Shown here: piece by piece, positions 1 to 6,628 of the stretch
Numbering within the stretch: position 1 is the first letter of the stretch
How the letters are laid out: every line of letters begins with the position of its first letter
Source: Bacteroidota bacterium
GTDB lineage: Bacteria; Bacteroidota; Bacteroidia; Flavobacteriales; Flavobacteriaceae
Assembly: GCA_006227965.1 (NCBI GenBank)
Contig: SBFL01000324.1
Span: 1-10,906 of the forward strand
DNA: 10,906 nt
Reading direction: 5' to 3'
Made by a program: the position numbers and the translations under genes
The notes under the pieces: generated by a model
What the model saw: only the letters and a program-made list of their open reading frames with translations
Databases searched by the model: none
Told to the model about the DNA's origin: nothing

Positions 1-18
1 AAACCCTTTTTTATTCAT

Positions 19-54
19 TTTGTTTAAAATTTTAAGATTTTATTTATACATTTA
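19..54 (+). promoter_or_regulatory. Candidate promoter of the proteorhodopsin gene
   Basis: A TTTG at 19-22 and a TAcaTTTa at 47-54 (7 of 8 matches to the Bacteroidetes -7 consensus TAnnTTTG) lie upstream of the ATG at 106. The 24-base spacer is slightly long for this promoter class, so the -33 assignment is weak. The whole stretch 1-105 has only about 14 G or C bases, as is common in front of well-expressed flavobacterial genes. No Shine-Dalgarno site is visible; the A-rich leader just before the ATG is typical of Bacteroidetes translation starts. Confidence 0.35.
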
Positions 55-105
55 TGTCTAAACTTTTTTAAATTTACTTAAACAAAACTAATAAAACTAA
101 TTATT

Positions 106-831
106 ATGGAAAGTCTTTTAACAAATTTATCGTACGTGGCCAAAATTGCCACTGACGATTATGTAGGGTTTACCTTTTTCGTTGGTTGCATGGCTATGAT
201 GGCGGCTTCCGCCTTTTTCTTCCTGTCGATGAACCAATACGACAAGAAATGGCGTGTTTCGATCCTCGTATCGGGGCTGATCACATTCATCGCTGCTGTC
301 CACTACTGGTACATGCGTGATTACTGGGCTGCCAACATGGAGTCCCCTACCTTCTTCCGTTATGTGGACTGGGTCTTGACCGTACCTCTAATGTGCGTGG
401 AATTCTTCCTCATTCTCAGGGTGGCGGGGGCAAAGAAATCCCTTATGTGGAATCTCATTCTATTGTCTGTGATCATGCTGGTAACCGGATATTTCGGGGA
501 AGCCGTACACAGGGACCAGGCGTGGCTCTGGGGTCTGATTTCAGGGATCGCCTATTTTGGGATTGTCTACATGATCTGGTTCGGTTCGGCTAAAAAACTG
601 GCGGAAAATGCGGGTGGTGCTGTCCTGAGCGCTCACAAAACCCTCTGCTGGTTCGTGCTGGTCGGTTGGGCTATCTACCCTATTGGTTATATGGCAGGAA
701 CCCCCGGATGGTACGAAGGGATCTTTACAGGTCTCAACATGGATGTTATCTACAACATTGGAGACGCCGTGAATAAAATTGGCTTCGGACTGGTAGTTTA
801 TAATCTGGCGGTACAGTCTTCCGATTCCTGA
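106..831 (+). CDS. Proteorhodopsin, green-type light-driven proton pump
   Basis: This is a seven-helix microbial rhodopsin of 241 residues that uses retinal to pump protons out across the inner membrane. Helix C carries the proton-pump triad D88 (Schiff-base counterion), T92 and E99 (cytoplasmic proton donor), the DTE pattern, inside RYVDWVLTVPL...E. H66 in AVHYWYMR matches the conserved proteorhodopsin His75. The retinal-binding lysine is K224, with D220 one turn before it. The spectral-tuning site (position 105 in marine proteorhodopsin) is M96, which in flavobacterial pumps goes with green absorption. G143 sits where bacteriorhodopsin has W138, suggesting an opening for a carotenoid antenna. 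No long signal peptide is seen. The gene is monocistronic, with its own AT-rich leader and a strong terminator; no carotenoid or retinal synthesis gene is in the window. Confidence 0.97.
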   Translation: MESLLTNLSYVAKIATDDYVGFTFFVGCMAMMAASAFFFLSMNQYDKKWRVSILVSGLITFIAAVHYWYMRDYWAANMESPTFFRYVDWVLTVPLMCVEFFLILRVAGAKKSLMWNLILLSVIMLVTGYFGEAVHRDQAWLWGLISGIAYFGIVYMIWFGSAKKLAENAGGAVLSAHKTLCWFVLVGWAIYPIGYMAGTPGWYEGIFTGLNMDVIYNIGDAVNKIGFGLVVYNLAVQSSDS

Positions 832-866
832 TGAATTAGATCAACAGCACTTATTTGATGGTTGAT

Positions 867-902
867 GAAGGGCTTCCTGTTTTGGGAAGCCCTTCTTTTT
901 TT
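867..902 (+). terminator. Rho-independent terminator after proteorhodopsin
   Basis: A perfect 11-bp stem (867-877 pairs with 885-895) with a 7-base loop is followed at once by seven T residues (896-902). It lies 36 bases past the proteorhodopsin stop and separates this gene from the next one, supporting a single-gene transcript. Confidence 0.92.
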
Positions 903-996
903 AGACCAGCCCCGGGTACATCCGGCTTATAGTCATTAAAAAGGCTACTTTTAGCCGGGAAAAGCCACCCGTCAGTCTTTTTTAACAACTAATGCC

Positions 997-1764
997 ATGT
1001 TCATCCTGATGCGAAATCTGAGAAGAAACCTCATGAAAAACAATTCCACTGGCAAATATTTACTTTATGCGCTGGGCGAAGTGGTTCTTATCGTGCTGGG
1101 GATCCTCGCTGCCCTCTGGATTGACAACTGGAACCAGGAGCGGCAGGAGGCCAAAAGAGAACAGTTCTACCTTTCCGGTCTGAAGGAGGAATTCCAGGTG
1201 AGCCTGCTGAAGCTGGACACGCTCATTGCGGTAAACCGCAACTCCTACCGGACTTCAGAAGAACTGCTACAGCGGATTCCCCAGGCGAAGTCCACCGGCG
1301 ACGAGGAAACCATATCCGGATTACTTGTTGAGGCCCTGTCATATGGAATTGCCTACAACCCGAACAATTCCCTGTTAAATGAGCTTATAAACTCGGGGCG
1401 AATGGAGATCCTTTCCGATACAGAACTTCGCAAAAGATTAACTTCCTGGGAATCCTTTGTGGAAAGCGTGCTGCATCAGGAGGAGGGCCTGAGGCAACAG
1501 CAGGAGCTCGCCAAGGACCTGTTCCGCGGTTCAGATGGGAGCATCCGTACCATCCTCACCCAGACGGGTGCCGCGCCCGAAGCACTGGCCCTTAAGTGGG
1601 GTGGGGACCTGCACAGCAACCTGCCTTTGCTGAAAAGCCGGGAATTCGAAAACAACCTGCTACTCTACATGCTGTCGGCCATTTCCACCGAAACGAACCA
1701 TTATCAGCCGCTTCGGCGTGAAATCGAAACCATTCTGGAATTGATAGAATCCGGACTGGAGTAG
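997..1764 (+). CDS. DUF6090-type membrane-anchored protein
   Basis: This 255-residue protein has the pattern of the flavobacterial DUF6090 family: a basic N-terminus (RNLRRNL), the motif TGKYLLYALGE, one membrane segment at about residues 24-42, then IDNWNQERQ and a long charged, mostly helical extracytoplasmic region. A region around residues 115-140 (NSLLNELINSGRMEILSD) matches the family's conserved 'L..SG.l..i.d..L' stretch. The function of the family is unknown; the architecture suggests a small inner-membrane protein with an external helical domain. The start at 997 gives the usual short basic leader; M5 (1009) is an alternative. It stands alone between a terminator and a convergent argS, with no clear promoter. 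Confidence 0.85.
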   Translation: MFILMRNLRRNLMKNNSTGKYLLYALGEVVLIVLGILAALWIDNWNQERQEAKREQFYLSGLKEEFQVSLLKLDTLIAVNRNSYRTSEELLQRIPQAKSTGDEETISGLLVEALSYGIAYNPNNSLLNELINSGRMEILSDTELRKRLTSWESFVESVLHQEEGLRQQQELAKDLFRGSDGSIRTILTQTGAAPEALALKWGGDLHSNLPLLKSREFENNLLLYMLSAISTETNHYQPLRREIETILELIESGLE

Positions 1765-1790
1765 CCCGGCTACCCGCATCAGAGGGGTTC

Positions 1791-3575
1791 CTACATCCGC
1801 TCAGGCACCTTGATGCCCAACATGGAGGTTCCCTTCCGGACCACCTCCCCAACCATTTTGGTTAGCTGAACCCGAAAACACCGGTGGGCCACATTGGATT
1901 CTCCCAGGATGGTGATCTGCTGGTACAAGGAATTGAAATCCTTGACCAGGTCGTAGGTGTAGTTGGCTATCAGGGCAGGGCTATACTGAGCAGCAGCCTC
2001 CTCTACCACCTGTGGAAAGACCTCCAGGTCTTTCAGGAGTTGTTTTTCCCTGGGGTCCAGTCCCCCAAGGTCTGAGGGGTCCACCTCGGAGCTGTAATCG
2101 AAATCAGCCCGGCGAAGTATGGACTGGATACGCGCATAGGTATACTGGATAAATGGCCCCGTATTCCCCTGGAAATCGACGGATTCCTCCGGATTGAACA
2201 ACATGCGCTTGCGGGGGTCCACCTTCAGGATGAAATACTTCAGTGCACCCATTCCAATGGTGTGGTACAGTTCCTTCTTTTCACCTTCACTGAAACCATC
2301 CAGCTTGCCGTGCTCCTGGGAGATCTGGGCTGCGGTCTGGTCCATTTCAAGGATCAGGTCATCCGCATCCACCACAGTGCCTTCACGGCTCTTCATTTTT
2401 CCACTTGGAAGGTCTACCATCCCGTAACTGAGGTGGTAGAGGTGGTCTGCCCACGCGTATCCCAGTTTTTTGAGGATGAGGAAGAGAACCCTGAAATGAT
2501 AATCCTGCTCATTCCCGACGGTATATACCATTCCCGTGATGTCCGGGTAGTCCTGTACACGCTGAATGGCCGTACCTATGTCCTGGGTCATATAAACTGC
2601 CGTGCCATCCGCTCTCAGCACGATTTTCTCGTCCAGCCCCTCATCGGTAAGGTCAATCCATACGCTGCCATCGGGTTTCCGGTAGAAAACCCCTTTATCG
2701 AGCCCCTCGGCCACCACATCCTTGCCGAGCAGATAGGTGTTGCTTTCGTAATAGAGCTTGTCAAAATCCACCCCGAGGTCACGGTAGGTCAGCTCAAAGC
2801 CATCGTAAACCCAACCATTCATCAGCTCCCAGAGGGAAACCACTTCCGGGTCACCGGCTTCCCACCGCCGGAGCAGCTCCTGTGCCTCTTTAAGGCTGGG
2901 AGCCTCCTTTTCTGCCTCTTCCCTGCTCATCCCTTTTGAGACCAGGTCCAGGACCTCGTCCTTGTAGGTGCGGTCAAAGGCCACATAGTAGTTCCCCACC
3001 AGTTTATCCCCTTTTAGCCCTGAGCTTTCTGGCGTTTCTCCTTTTCCATGGCGTTGCCAGGCCAGCATGCTCTTGCAGATATGGATCCCCCGGTCATTGA
3101 TGATCTGGGTTTTGTAAACCTTGTGACCAGCAGCCTCCAGGATCCTGGAAACGGAATATCCCAGCAGGATGTTGCGAATATGCCCCAGGTGGAGGGGTTT
3201 GTTCGTGTTGGGAGAGGAATATTCGACCATGGTGACGCCTGCGGAATTCCTCGGTTTATAGCCGTATAGTGCCTCGGCACGGACCCGATTAAAAAACCCA
3301 AGATAGAAGGCATCGCTGATCTCCAGGTTCAAAAACCCTTTTATGGTATTAAAACCGGCCACTTCCTCAAGTCCCTCTGTCAGGTATTCCCCAATGTCGT
3401 TTCCGATCTGCACGGGGTTGCCCTTTAACTGCCTGAGCATTGGAAAAACCACCACGGTGATATCCCCCGCAAATTCCTTTCGCGTGGGTTGCAATTCCAC
3501 TGTTTCAAGGGTGATATTATAAAGGGAACTAACCGCTTCCTTAACCTTTTGGACTAGCAAGTCTTCAAGTTGCAT
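1791..3575 (-). CDS. argS: Arginine--tRNA ligase
   Basis: Class I aminoacyl-tRNA synthetase of 594 residues that charges tRNA-Arg with arginine in the cytoplasm. It shows the N-terminal ArgRS tRNA-recognition domain (about 1-105), the ATP-binding HIGH-type motif HLGH (129-132) within SPNTNKPLHLGHIRN, the catalytic Rossmann fold, the KMSKS-equivalent MKSR (394-397), and the C-terminal helical DALR anticodon-binding domain ending in SMLGIKVPERM. The length is normal for the family. An in-frame TTG eight codons upstream (3597-3599) would lengthen the protein, but that TTG lies inside a perfect -7 promoter element, so the ATG at 3573-3575 is the likely start, with a leader of roughly 15 bases. 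It converges on the DUF6090 gene with a 26-base gap and is divergent from the 3674-5618 unit. Confidence 0.98.
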   Translation of the reverse strand: MQLEDLLVQKVKEAVSSLYNITLETVELQPTRKEFAGDITVVVFPMLRQLKGNPVQIGNDIGEYLTEGLEEVAGFNTIKGFLNLEISDAFYLGFFNRVRAEALYGYKPRNSAGVTMVEYSSPNTNKPLHLGHIRNILLGYSVSRILEAAGHKVYKTQIINDRGIHICKSMLAWQRHGKGETPESSGLKGDKLVGNYYVAFDRTYKDEVLDLVSKGMSREEAEKEAPSLKEAQELLRRWEAGDPEVVSLWELMNGWVYDGFELTYRDLGVDFDKLYYESNTYLLGKDVVAEGLDKGVFYRKPDGSVWIDLTDEGLDEKIVLRADGTAVYMTQDIGTAIQRVQDYPDITGMVYTVGNEQDYHFRVLFLILKKLGYAWADHLYHLSYGMVDLPSGKMKSREGTVVDADDLILEMDQTAAQISQEHGKLDGFSEGEKKELYHTIGMGALKYFILKVDPRKRMLFNPEESVDFQGNTGPFIQYTYARIQSILRRADFDYSSEVDPSDLGGLDPREKQLLKDLEVFPQVVEEAAAQYSPALIANYTYDLVKDFNSLYQQITILGESNVAHRCFRVQLTKMVGEVVRKGTSMLGIKVPERM

Positions 3576-3596
3576 AGATCGGATGTTTTCAAGGGG

Positions 3597-3604
3597 CAAA
3601 ACTA
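3597..3604 (-). promoter_or_regulatory. -7 promoter element of argS
   Basis: On the minus strand this reads TAGTTTTG, a perfect match to the Bacteroidetes -7 consensus TAnnTTTG, followed by C as is common. No TTG is seen at the expected -33 spacing. Transcription would begin around 3590, which excludes the upstream TTG start and supports the ATG at 3575. Confidence 0.6.
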
Positions 3605-3653
3605 ATGAAATTTAACCGTATTTTTTTGTTTTCGGAGATTGGACGCAATTGGC

Positions 3654-3661
3654 TAACTTTA
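3654..3661 (+). promoter_or_regulatory. Candidate -7 element of the 3674-5618 operon
   Basis: TAACTTTA matches seven of eight positions of TAnnTTTG. A TTTG at 3625-3628 is a possible -33 element, but the 25-base spacer is long. Transcription would start near 3668, just ahead of the small frame at 3674. The element overlaps an inverted repeat (3657-3671). Confidence 0.4.
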
Positions 3662-3671
3662 CTTCGTAAAG
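3657..3671. repeat. Short inverted repeat over the operon promoter
   Basis: CTTTAC and GTAAAG form a perfect 6-bp inverted repeat around a TTC centre. It overlaps the candidate -7 element and would lie at the very start of the transcript, so it could be an operator or a 5'-end hairpin. It is short and AT-rich, so chance is possible. Confidence 0.35.
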
Positions 3672-3673
3672 CT

Positions 3674-3727
3674 ATGAAACCACAAATCAAACAAGTCCGG
3701 CCATACGCAGAAGAAAAAGACGGGTAA
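3674..3727 (+). pseudogene. 17-codon upstream frame resembling the N-terminus of UbiE/MenG
   Basis: An ATG at 3674 opens a frame encoding MKPQIKQVRPYAEEKDG before TAA at 3725-3727. From memory, flavobacterial UbiE/MenG (demethylmenaquinone methyltransferase) proteins begin with a short basic leader, then V-[KR]-P-Y, about six residues ending in Gly, then KKEQV. This frame has V-R-P-Y plus AEEKDG and stops exactly where KKEQV would follow; none of the methyltransferase domain is present. The stop overlaps the next start as TAATG, so it could also serve as a translated leader peptide coupling ribosomes into the 141-residue gene. The UbiE resemblance is an inference from a very short match; the open frame and overlap are seen directly. 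Confidence 0.35.
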
Positions 3728-4152
3728 TGCTAGTTAACGCGTCCTATAACAATCCGGAAATCGACCGGAAGATCGACTCCCTGGTTGGCAAACCGTTTAC
3801 CCTGAAACAGCGGTGGACCATGAAGGGTATTGGTTCGCCAAAACTTTACATCACCAGTGCGAGCCTTCAGATCCGAAATCTTCTTCTGCTGGACAACAAC
3901 CTGGACAGCTGTAATATCGAGTTGCGGCCTGATGGGATTATCCTGCGCTTCAGATCGCTTCTGGAAACCTACGCCCTGGTCATTCCTTATTACAAACTCA
4001 CCCTGTATAAGGGGGACCTTGGGATCTACAGCGTCTACATGGACCACCATTTTGTCAAGGTCAGGGCAGACACCAAGGCCATTCAAAGGTTCTTTGTTAA
4101 ACTTCTGGGGTACAAAGCGGATCAGATGCCACAAAGTCCCCCAAATCTGTAA
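3727..4152 (+). CDS. Conserved-looking hypothetical protein (141 aa)
   Basis: I do not recognise a named family. The 141-residue product has no signal peptide or membrane segment and looks like a small cytoplasmic alpha/beta or beta-rich protein: alternating strands such as PKLYITSASLQIRNLLLLDN, SCNIELRPDGIILRFRS and YALVIPYYKLTLYKGDLGIYSVYMDHHFVKVRAD, then a terminal helix (TKAIQRFFVKLLGYK). That pattern resembles small beta-barrel or PH-like folds, but only as a guess. The ATG overlaps the stop of the small frame upstream (TAATG), and its own stop overlaps the next start in the same way, so it is probably co-translated with the SDR protein and may work with it. An antisense frame over the same bases has no family character. 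Confidence 0.8.
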   Translation: MLVNASYNNPEIDRKIDSLVGKPFTLKQRWTMKGIGSPKLYITSASLQIRNLLLLDNNLDSCNIELRPDGIILRFRSLLETYALVIPYYKLTLYKGDLGIYSVYMDHHFVKVRADTKAIQRFFVKLLGYKADQMPQSPPNL

Positions 4153-5618
4153 TGATGTCAACAGAAAACAAGAGCGGAAAGTCATTGAAAATTCTGCTTA
4201 CGGGCGCCAACGGGTATATTGGTTTGCGCGTACTGCACCAGTTGCTGGAAGAAGGGCATCAGGTGGTATGTGCTGTGAGGGATGAAAAGCGCCTGCCGGT
4301 CCATGAGGATACCCGCCGCAAAGTGCAGGTAGTGGAAGTGGACTTCCTGGAGGACCCGCAACCCGGCCTTTTCGATGAGGACTTCGATATTGCCTACTAC
4401 CTGATCCATTCCCTGAGTTCCTCAACAAAGGATTTTGACCAGCGGGAAGCCCAGGCCGCCAGGAACTTCAACATTTACATGCAGCGGGCCAAACCCCGTC
4501 AGGTTATTTACCTGAGCGGGATCGTTAACAACCCTCAGCTTTCCAGGCATCTGAGTTCCCGGAAAAACGTGGAGGATATCCTTTATGAGGGCCCTTTCGC
4601 ACTCACAGTGCTCAGGGCCGGGATCATCGTGGGCTCCGGTAGTTCCTCCTTCGAGATTATCCGGGACCTTTGCGAAAAACTGCCTGTTATGATCACCCCT
4701 AAATGGGTGCTGACCATAACCCAGCCAATCGCTATTCACGATGTCATTCAATTCCTGACCGGAGTTCTGGGGAGGGAGGATACCTTTGACCAGAGCTTTG
4801 ATATTGCGGGCCCTGACATCCTCACCTACAGGGATATGCTGAACGGATACGCCAAGGTCCGGGGCTTTAAAAACTGGATTATCACCGTACCGGTTATGAC
4901 CCCGAGGCTCTCCTCCTACTGGCTCTACTTTGTAACCTCCACCTCCTATAAACTGGCGGTGAACCTGGTAGAGAGCATGAAGGTGGAAGTATTGGCACAG
5001 GACAACCGGCTTCAGGAAATGCTGGGCATAAAAACACTTTCCTATAAGGAGGCGATTAAAATGGCCTTCAGGAAAATTGAACAGAACTCCGTGGTGAGCA
5101 GCTGGAAGGACAGTATGGTAAGCGGGCGTTTCGATAAGAACCTGGGGCGGTATATTCAGGTCCCGAAATACGGGGTGCTCAAGGACGAGAAGTCCGTGAA
5201 GATCACCGACAGGGAAGCTGTATTGGACAACATATGGCGCATCGGGGGGGATACCGGATGGTACTATGGCAACTGGCTGTGGCAACTCCGCGGGTTTATG
5301 GACAAACTCAACGGCGGGGTAGGGCTGAGGCGCGGACGTACCAGCCCGGACAGGATCTCCGTCGGGGATTCACTGGATTTCTGGCGGGTATTGCTGGCGG
5401 ACAGACAACAGGGGCGCCTGCTCCTGTTTGCTGAAATGCGCCTTCCGGGAGAGGCCTGGCTGGAATTCCATATTGACGAGAACAACGTCCTGAATCAGAC
5501 GGCCACCTTCCGGCCCAGAGGGCTTACCGGACGATTGTACTGGTACAGCGTCCTGCCCTTTCATTACTTCATTTTCGGGGGGATGATACGGAACATCTCC
5601 AAAAACCACATTGCTTAG
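4152..5618 (+). CDS. SDR-family NAD(P)-binding protein with C-terminal DUF2867-like domain
   Basis: This 488-residue two-domain protein has an N-terminal atypical short-chain dehydrogenase fold. The nucleotide-binding motif TGANGYIG (17-24) follows the first strand KILLT, and VDFLED and YYLIHSL continue the Rossmann fold. The region YLSGIVNN (120-127) is where classical SDRs have the catalytic Ser and Tyr; no YxxxK is visible, so it belongs with the atypical NmrA-like/complex-I-like group, which may bind the nucleotide without classical dehydrogenase chemistry. The C-terminal part (about 345-485), with W-rich segments (DTGWYYGNWLWQLRGFMD, GEAWLEFHID, GLTGRLYWYSVLPFHYFIF), looks like DUF2867. 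The SDR-DUF2867 fusion is widespread but its substrate is unknown. Two ATGs in a row open the frame; the first overlaps the previous TAA. It converges on ctlX. Confidence 0.9.
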   Translation: MMSTENKSGKSLKILLTGANGYIGLRVLHQLLEEGHQVVCAVRDEKRLPVHEDTRRKVQVVEVDFLEDPQPGLFDEDFDIAYYLIHSLSSSTKDFDQREAQAARNFNIYMQRAKPRQVIYLSGIVNNPQLSRHLSSRKNVEDILYEGPFALTVLRAGIIVGSGSSSFEIIRDLCEKLPVMITPKWVLTITQPIAIHDVIQFLTGVLGREDTFDQSFDIAGPDILTYRDMLNGYAKVRGFKNWIITVPVMTPRLSSYWLYFVTSTSYKLAVNLVESMKVEVLAQDNRLQEMLGIKTLSYKEAIKMAFRKIEQNSVVSSWKDSMVSGRFDKNLGRYIQVPKYGVLKDEKSVKITDREAVLDNIWRIGGDTGWYYGNWLWQLRGFMDKLNGGVGLRRGRTSPDRISVGDSLDFWRVLLADRQQGRLLLFAEMRLPGEAWLEFHIDENNVLNQTATFRPRGLTGRLYWYSVLPFHYFIFGGMIRNISKNHIA

Positions 5619-5669
5619 GTACACACGCCTCATAAGAAGAAAGGAGCCGTGGCTTTTGTTTTTCGGAGG

Positions 5670-6599
5670 TTATTTTCTTGGGAGGAACACCTCCGCCATC
5701 ATACAGCGGGCACTGCCGCCCCCACAGGCCTCGATGGTATCGATCGGACTGGATATTATCCTGGAAGTACGCTCGATACAGGCTATCTGCTCCGGGTTCA
5801 GGGATTTTCGCGCGGAAGCGCTCATCACCATAAGGCGTTCGCCATCCCGGCCAAGTACCTGCAGCATATTTCCTGCAAAGGAGTGCATTTGTGCTTCGGA
5901 GATTTCGACGATGTCAAAACCGTCCTTTTTTAGGTGGCTGACCACGCTTTGCCGCTCTTTTTTGTTGTCTATGGAATCCAGACAGATCACGGCAAGGTCC
6001 TCTGCAAGGCACATCATCACATTGGTGTGGTAGATGGGAAGCCGCTTGCCATCCACAGACTGGTAAGCCGTAAAGATAACCGGAGCCACATTGAAATCCT
6101 CACAGAATTCGATAAACAATCCTTCATCGGCCCTGTCAGACAAAGCGCAGTATGCTTTCTGGTGGGTTCGGTCCATCAGAATACTGCCGGTAGCTTCAAG
6201 AAAGATCCCTTCCTTTTCGGCCGATGTGTAGTCTATGATCTGCTCGATAACGAACCCTTTTTCCTCCAGGAGGTCAAAAATGTCCATCCGCCGTTCTTTT
6301 CTGCGGTTCTCTGCGTACATGGGGTAAATCACTACCGTGCCATTTTCATGGAAGGAAACCCAGTTGTTGGGGAAGATGGAATCCGGGGTGTCTGTTTCCA
6401 CCCGGTCGTCCACCACAATCACTTCCACCCCTGCTTCGCGCAGCTTTCCCACAAAGGCGTCGAACTCCTCCTGAGCCCGCTGGTTAATAACGGAATTGCG
6501 AAGGTCCAGGTCCTCCTGAAAGTAGTTGTTCACCGCGGTCTGTTCGTTCATCCGGAAATTTACCGGACGCACCATCAGGATAGTGTTCGTGATCTGCAT
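5670..6599 (-). CDS. ctlX: CtlX-type citrulline/arginine-family hydrolase
   Basis: This 309-residue cytoplasmic enzyme belongs to the guanidino-group-modifying superfamily (arginine deiminase, DDAH, amidinotransferase). It matches the CtlX group linked to citrulline utilisation: start MQITNTILMVRPVNFRMNEQ, FPNNW at 76-80, the LEATGS motif (134-139), the catalytic His at H191 in PIYHTNVMM, and the nucleophile C299 in CGGGSARCMMAEV near the C-terminus. The likely reaction is hydrolysis of the ureido or guanidino group of citrulline or a related compound; the exact substrate is not settled by sequence. An upstream in-frame TTG (6621-6623) falls inside a perfect -7 promoter element, and an ATG at 6608 would leave almost no leader, so the ATG at 6597-6599 is chosen. 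It is a single-gene unit, convergent with the SDR gene. Confidence 0.93.
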   Translation of the reverse strand: MQITNTILMVRPVNFRMNEQTAVNNYFQEDLDLRNSVINQRAQEEFDAFVGKLREAGVEVIVVDDRVETDTPDSIFPNNWVSFHENGTVVIYPMYAENRRKERRMDIFDLLEEKGFVIEQIIDYTSAEKEGIFLEATGSILMDRTHQKAYCALSDRADEGLFIEFCEDFNVAPVIFTAYQSVDGKRLPIYHTNVMMCLAEDLAVICLDSIDNKKERQSVVSHLKKDGFDIVEISEAQMHSFAGNMLQVLGRDGERLMVMSASARKSLNPEQIACIERTSRIISSPIDTIEACGGGSARCMMAEVFLPRK

Positions 6600-6620
6600 A
6601 AAACACATATAAAATGCAAG

Positions 6621-6628
6621 CAAATGTA
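6621..6628 (-). promoter_or_regulatory. -7 promoter element of ctlX
   Basis: On the minus strand this reads TACATTTG, a perfect TAnnTTTG, followed by C. Transcription would begin near 6614, giving a leader of about 15 bases before the ATG at 6599. No TTG is seen at the usual -33 distance. Confidence 0.6.

Noticed and set aside
1761..1773. GTAGCC/GGCTAC inverted repeat at the DUF6090 stop codon, considered as a terminator
   Set aside because: The arms are almost touching (one-base centre) and no T tract follows on either strand.
2262..2939. Plus-strand open frame (225 codons) opposite argS
   Set aside because: It is antisense to the conserved catalytic part of argS, with no recognisable protein features.
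4422..5285. Long minus-strand open frame (287 codons) opposite the SDR gene
   Set aside because: It lies entirely within the clearly recognisable SDR-DUF2867 gene, is rich in Pro, His and Gly, and has no domain pattern; it is an antisense by-product of codon bias.
5644..5665. AGCC/GGCT followed by a T-rich run between the SDR gene and ctlX, considered as a terminator
   Set aside because: The stem is four pairs with a two-base loop, which cannot form a stable hairpin.
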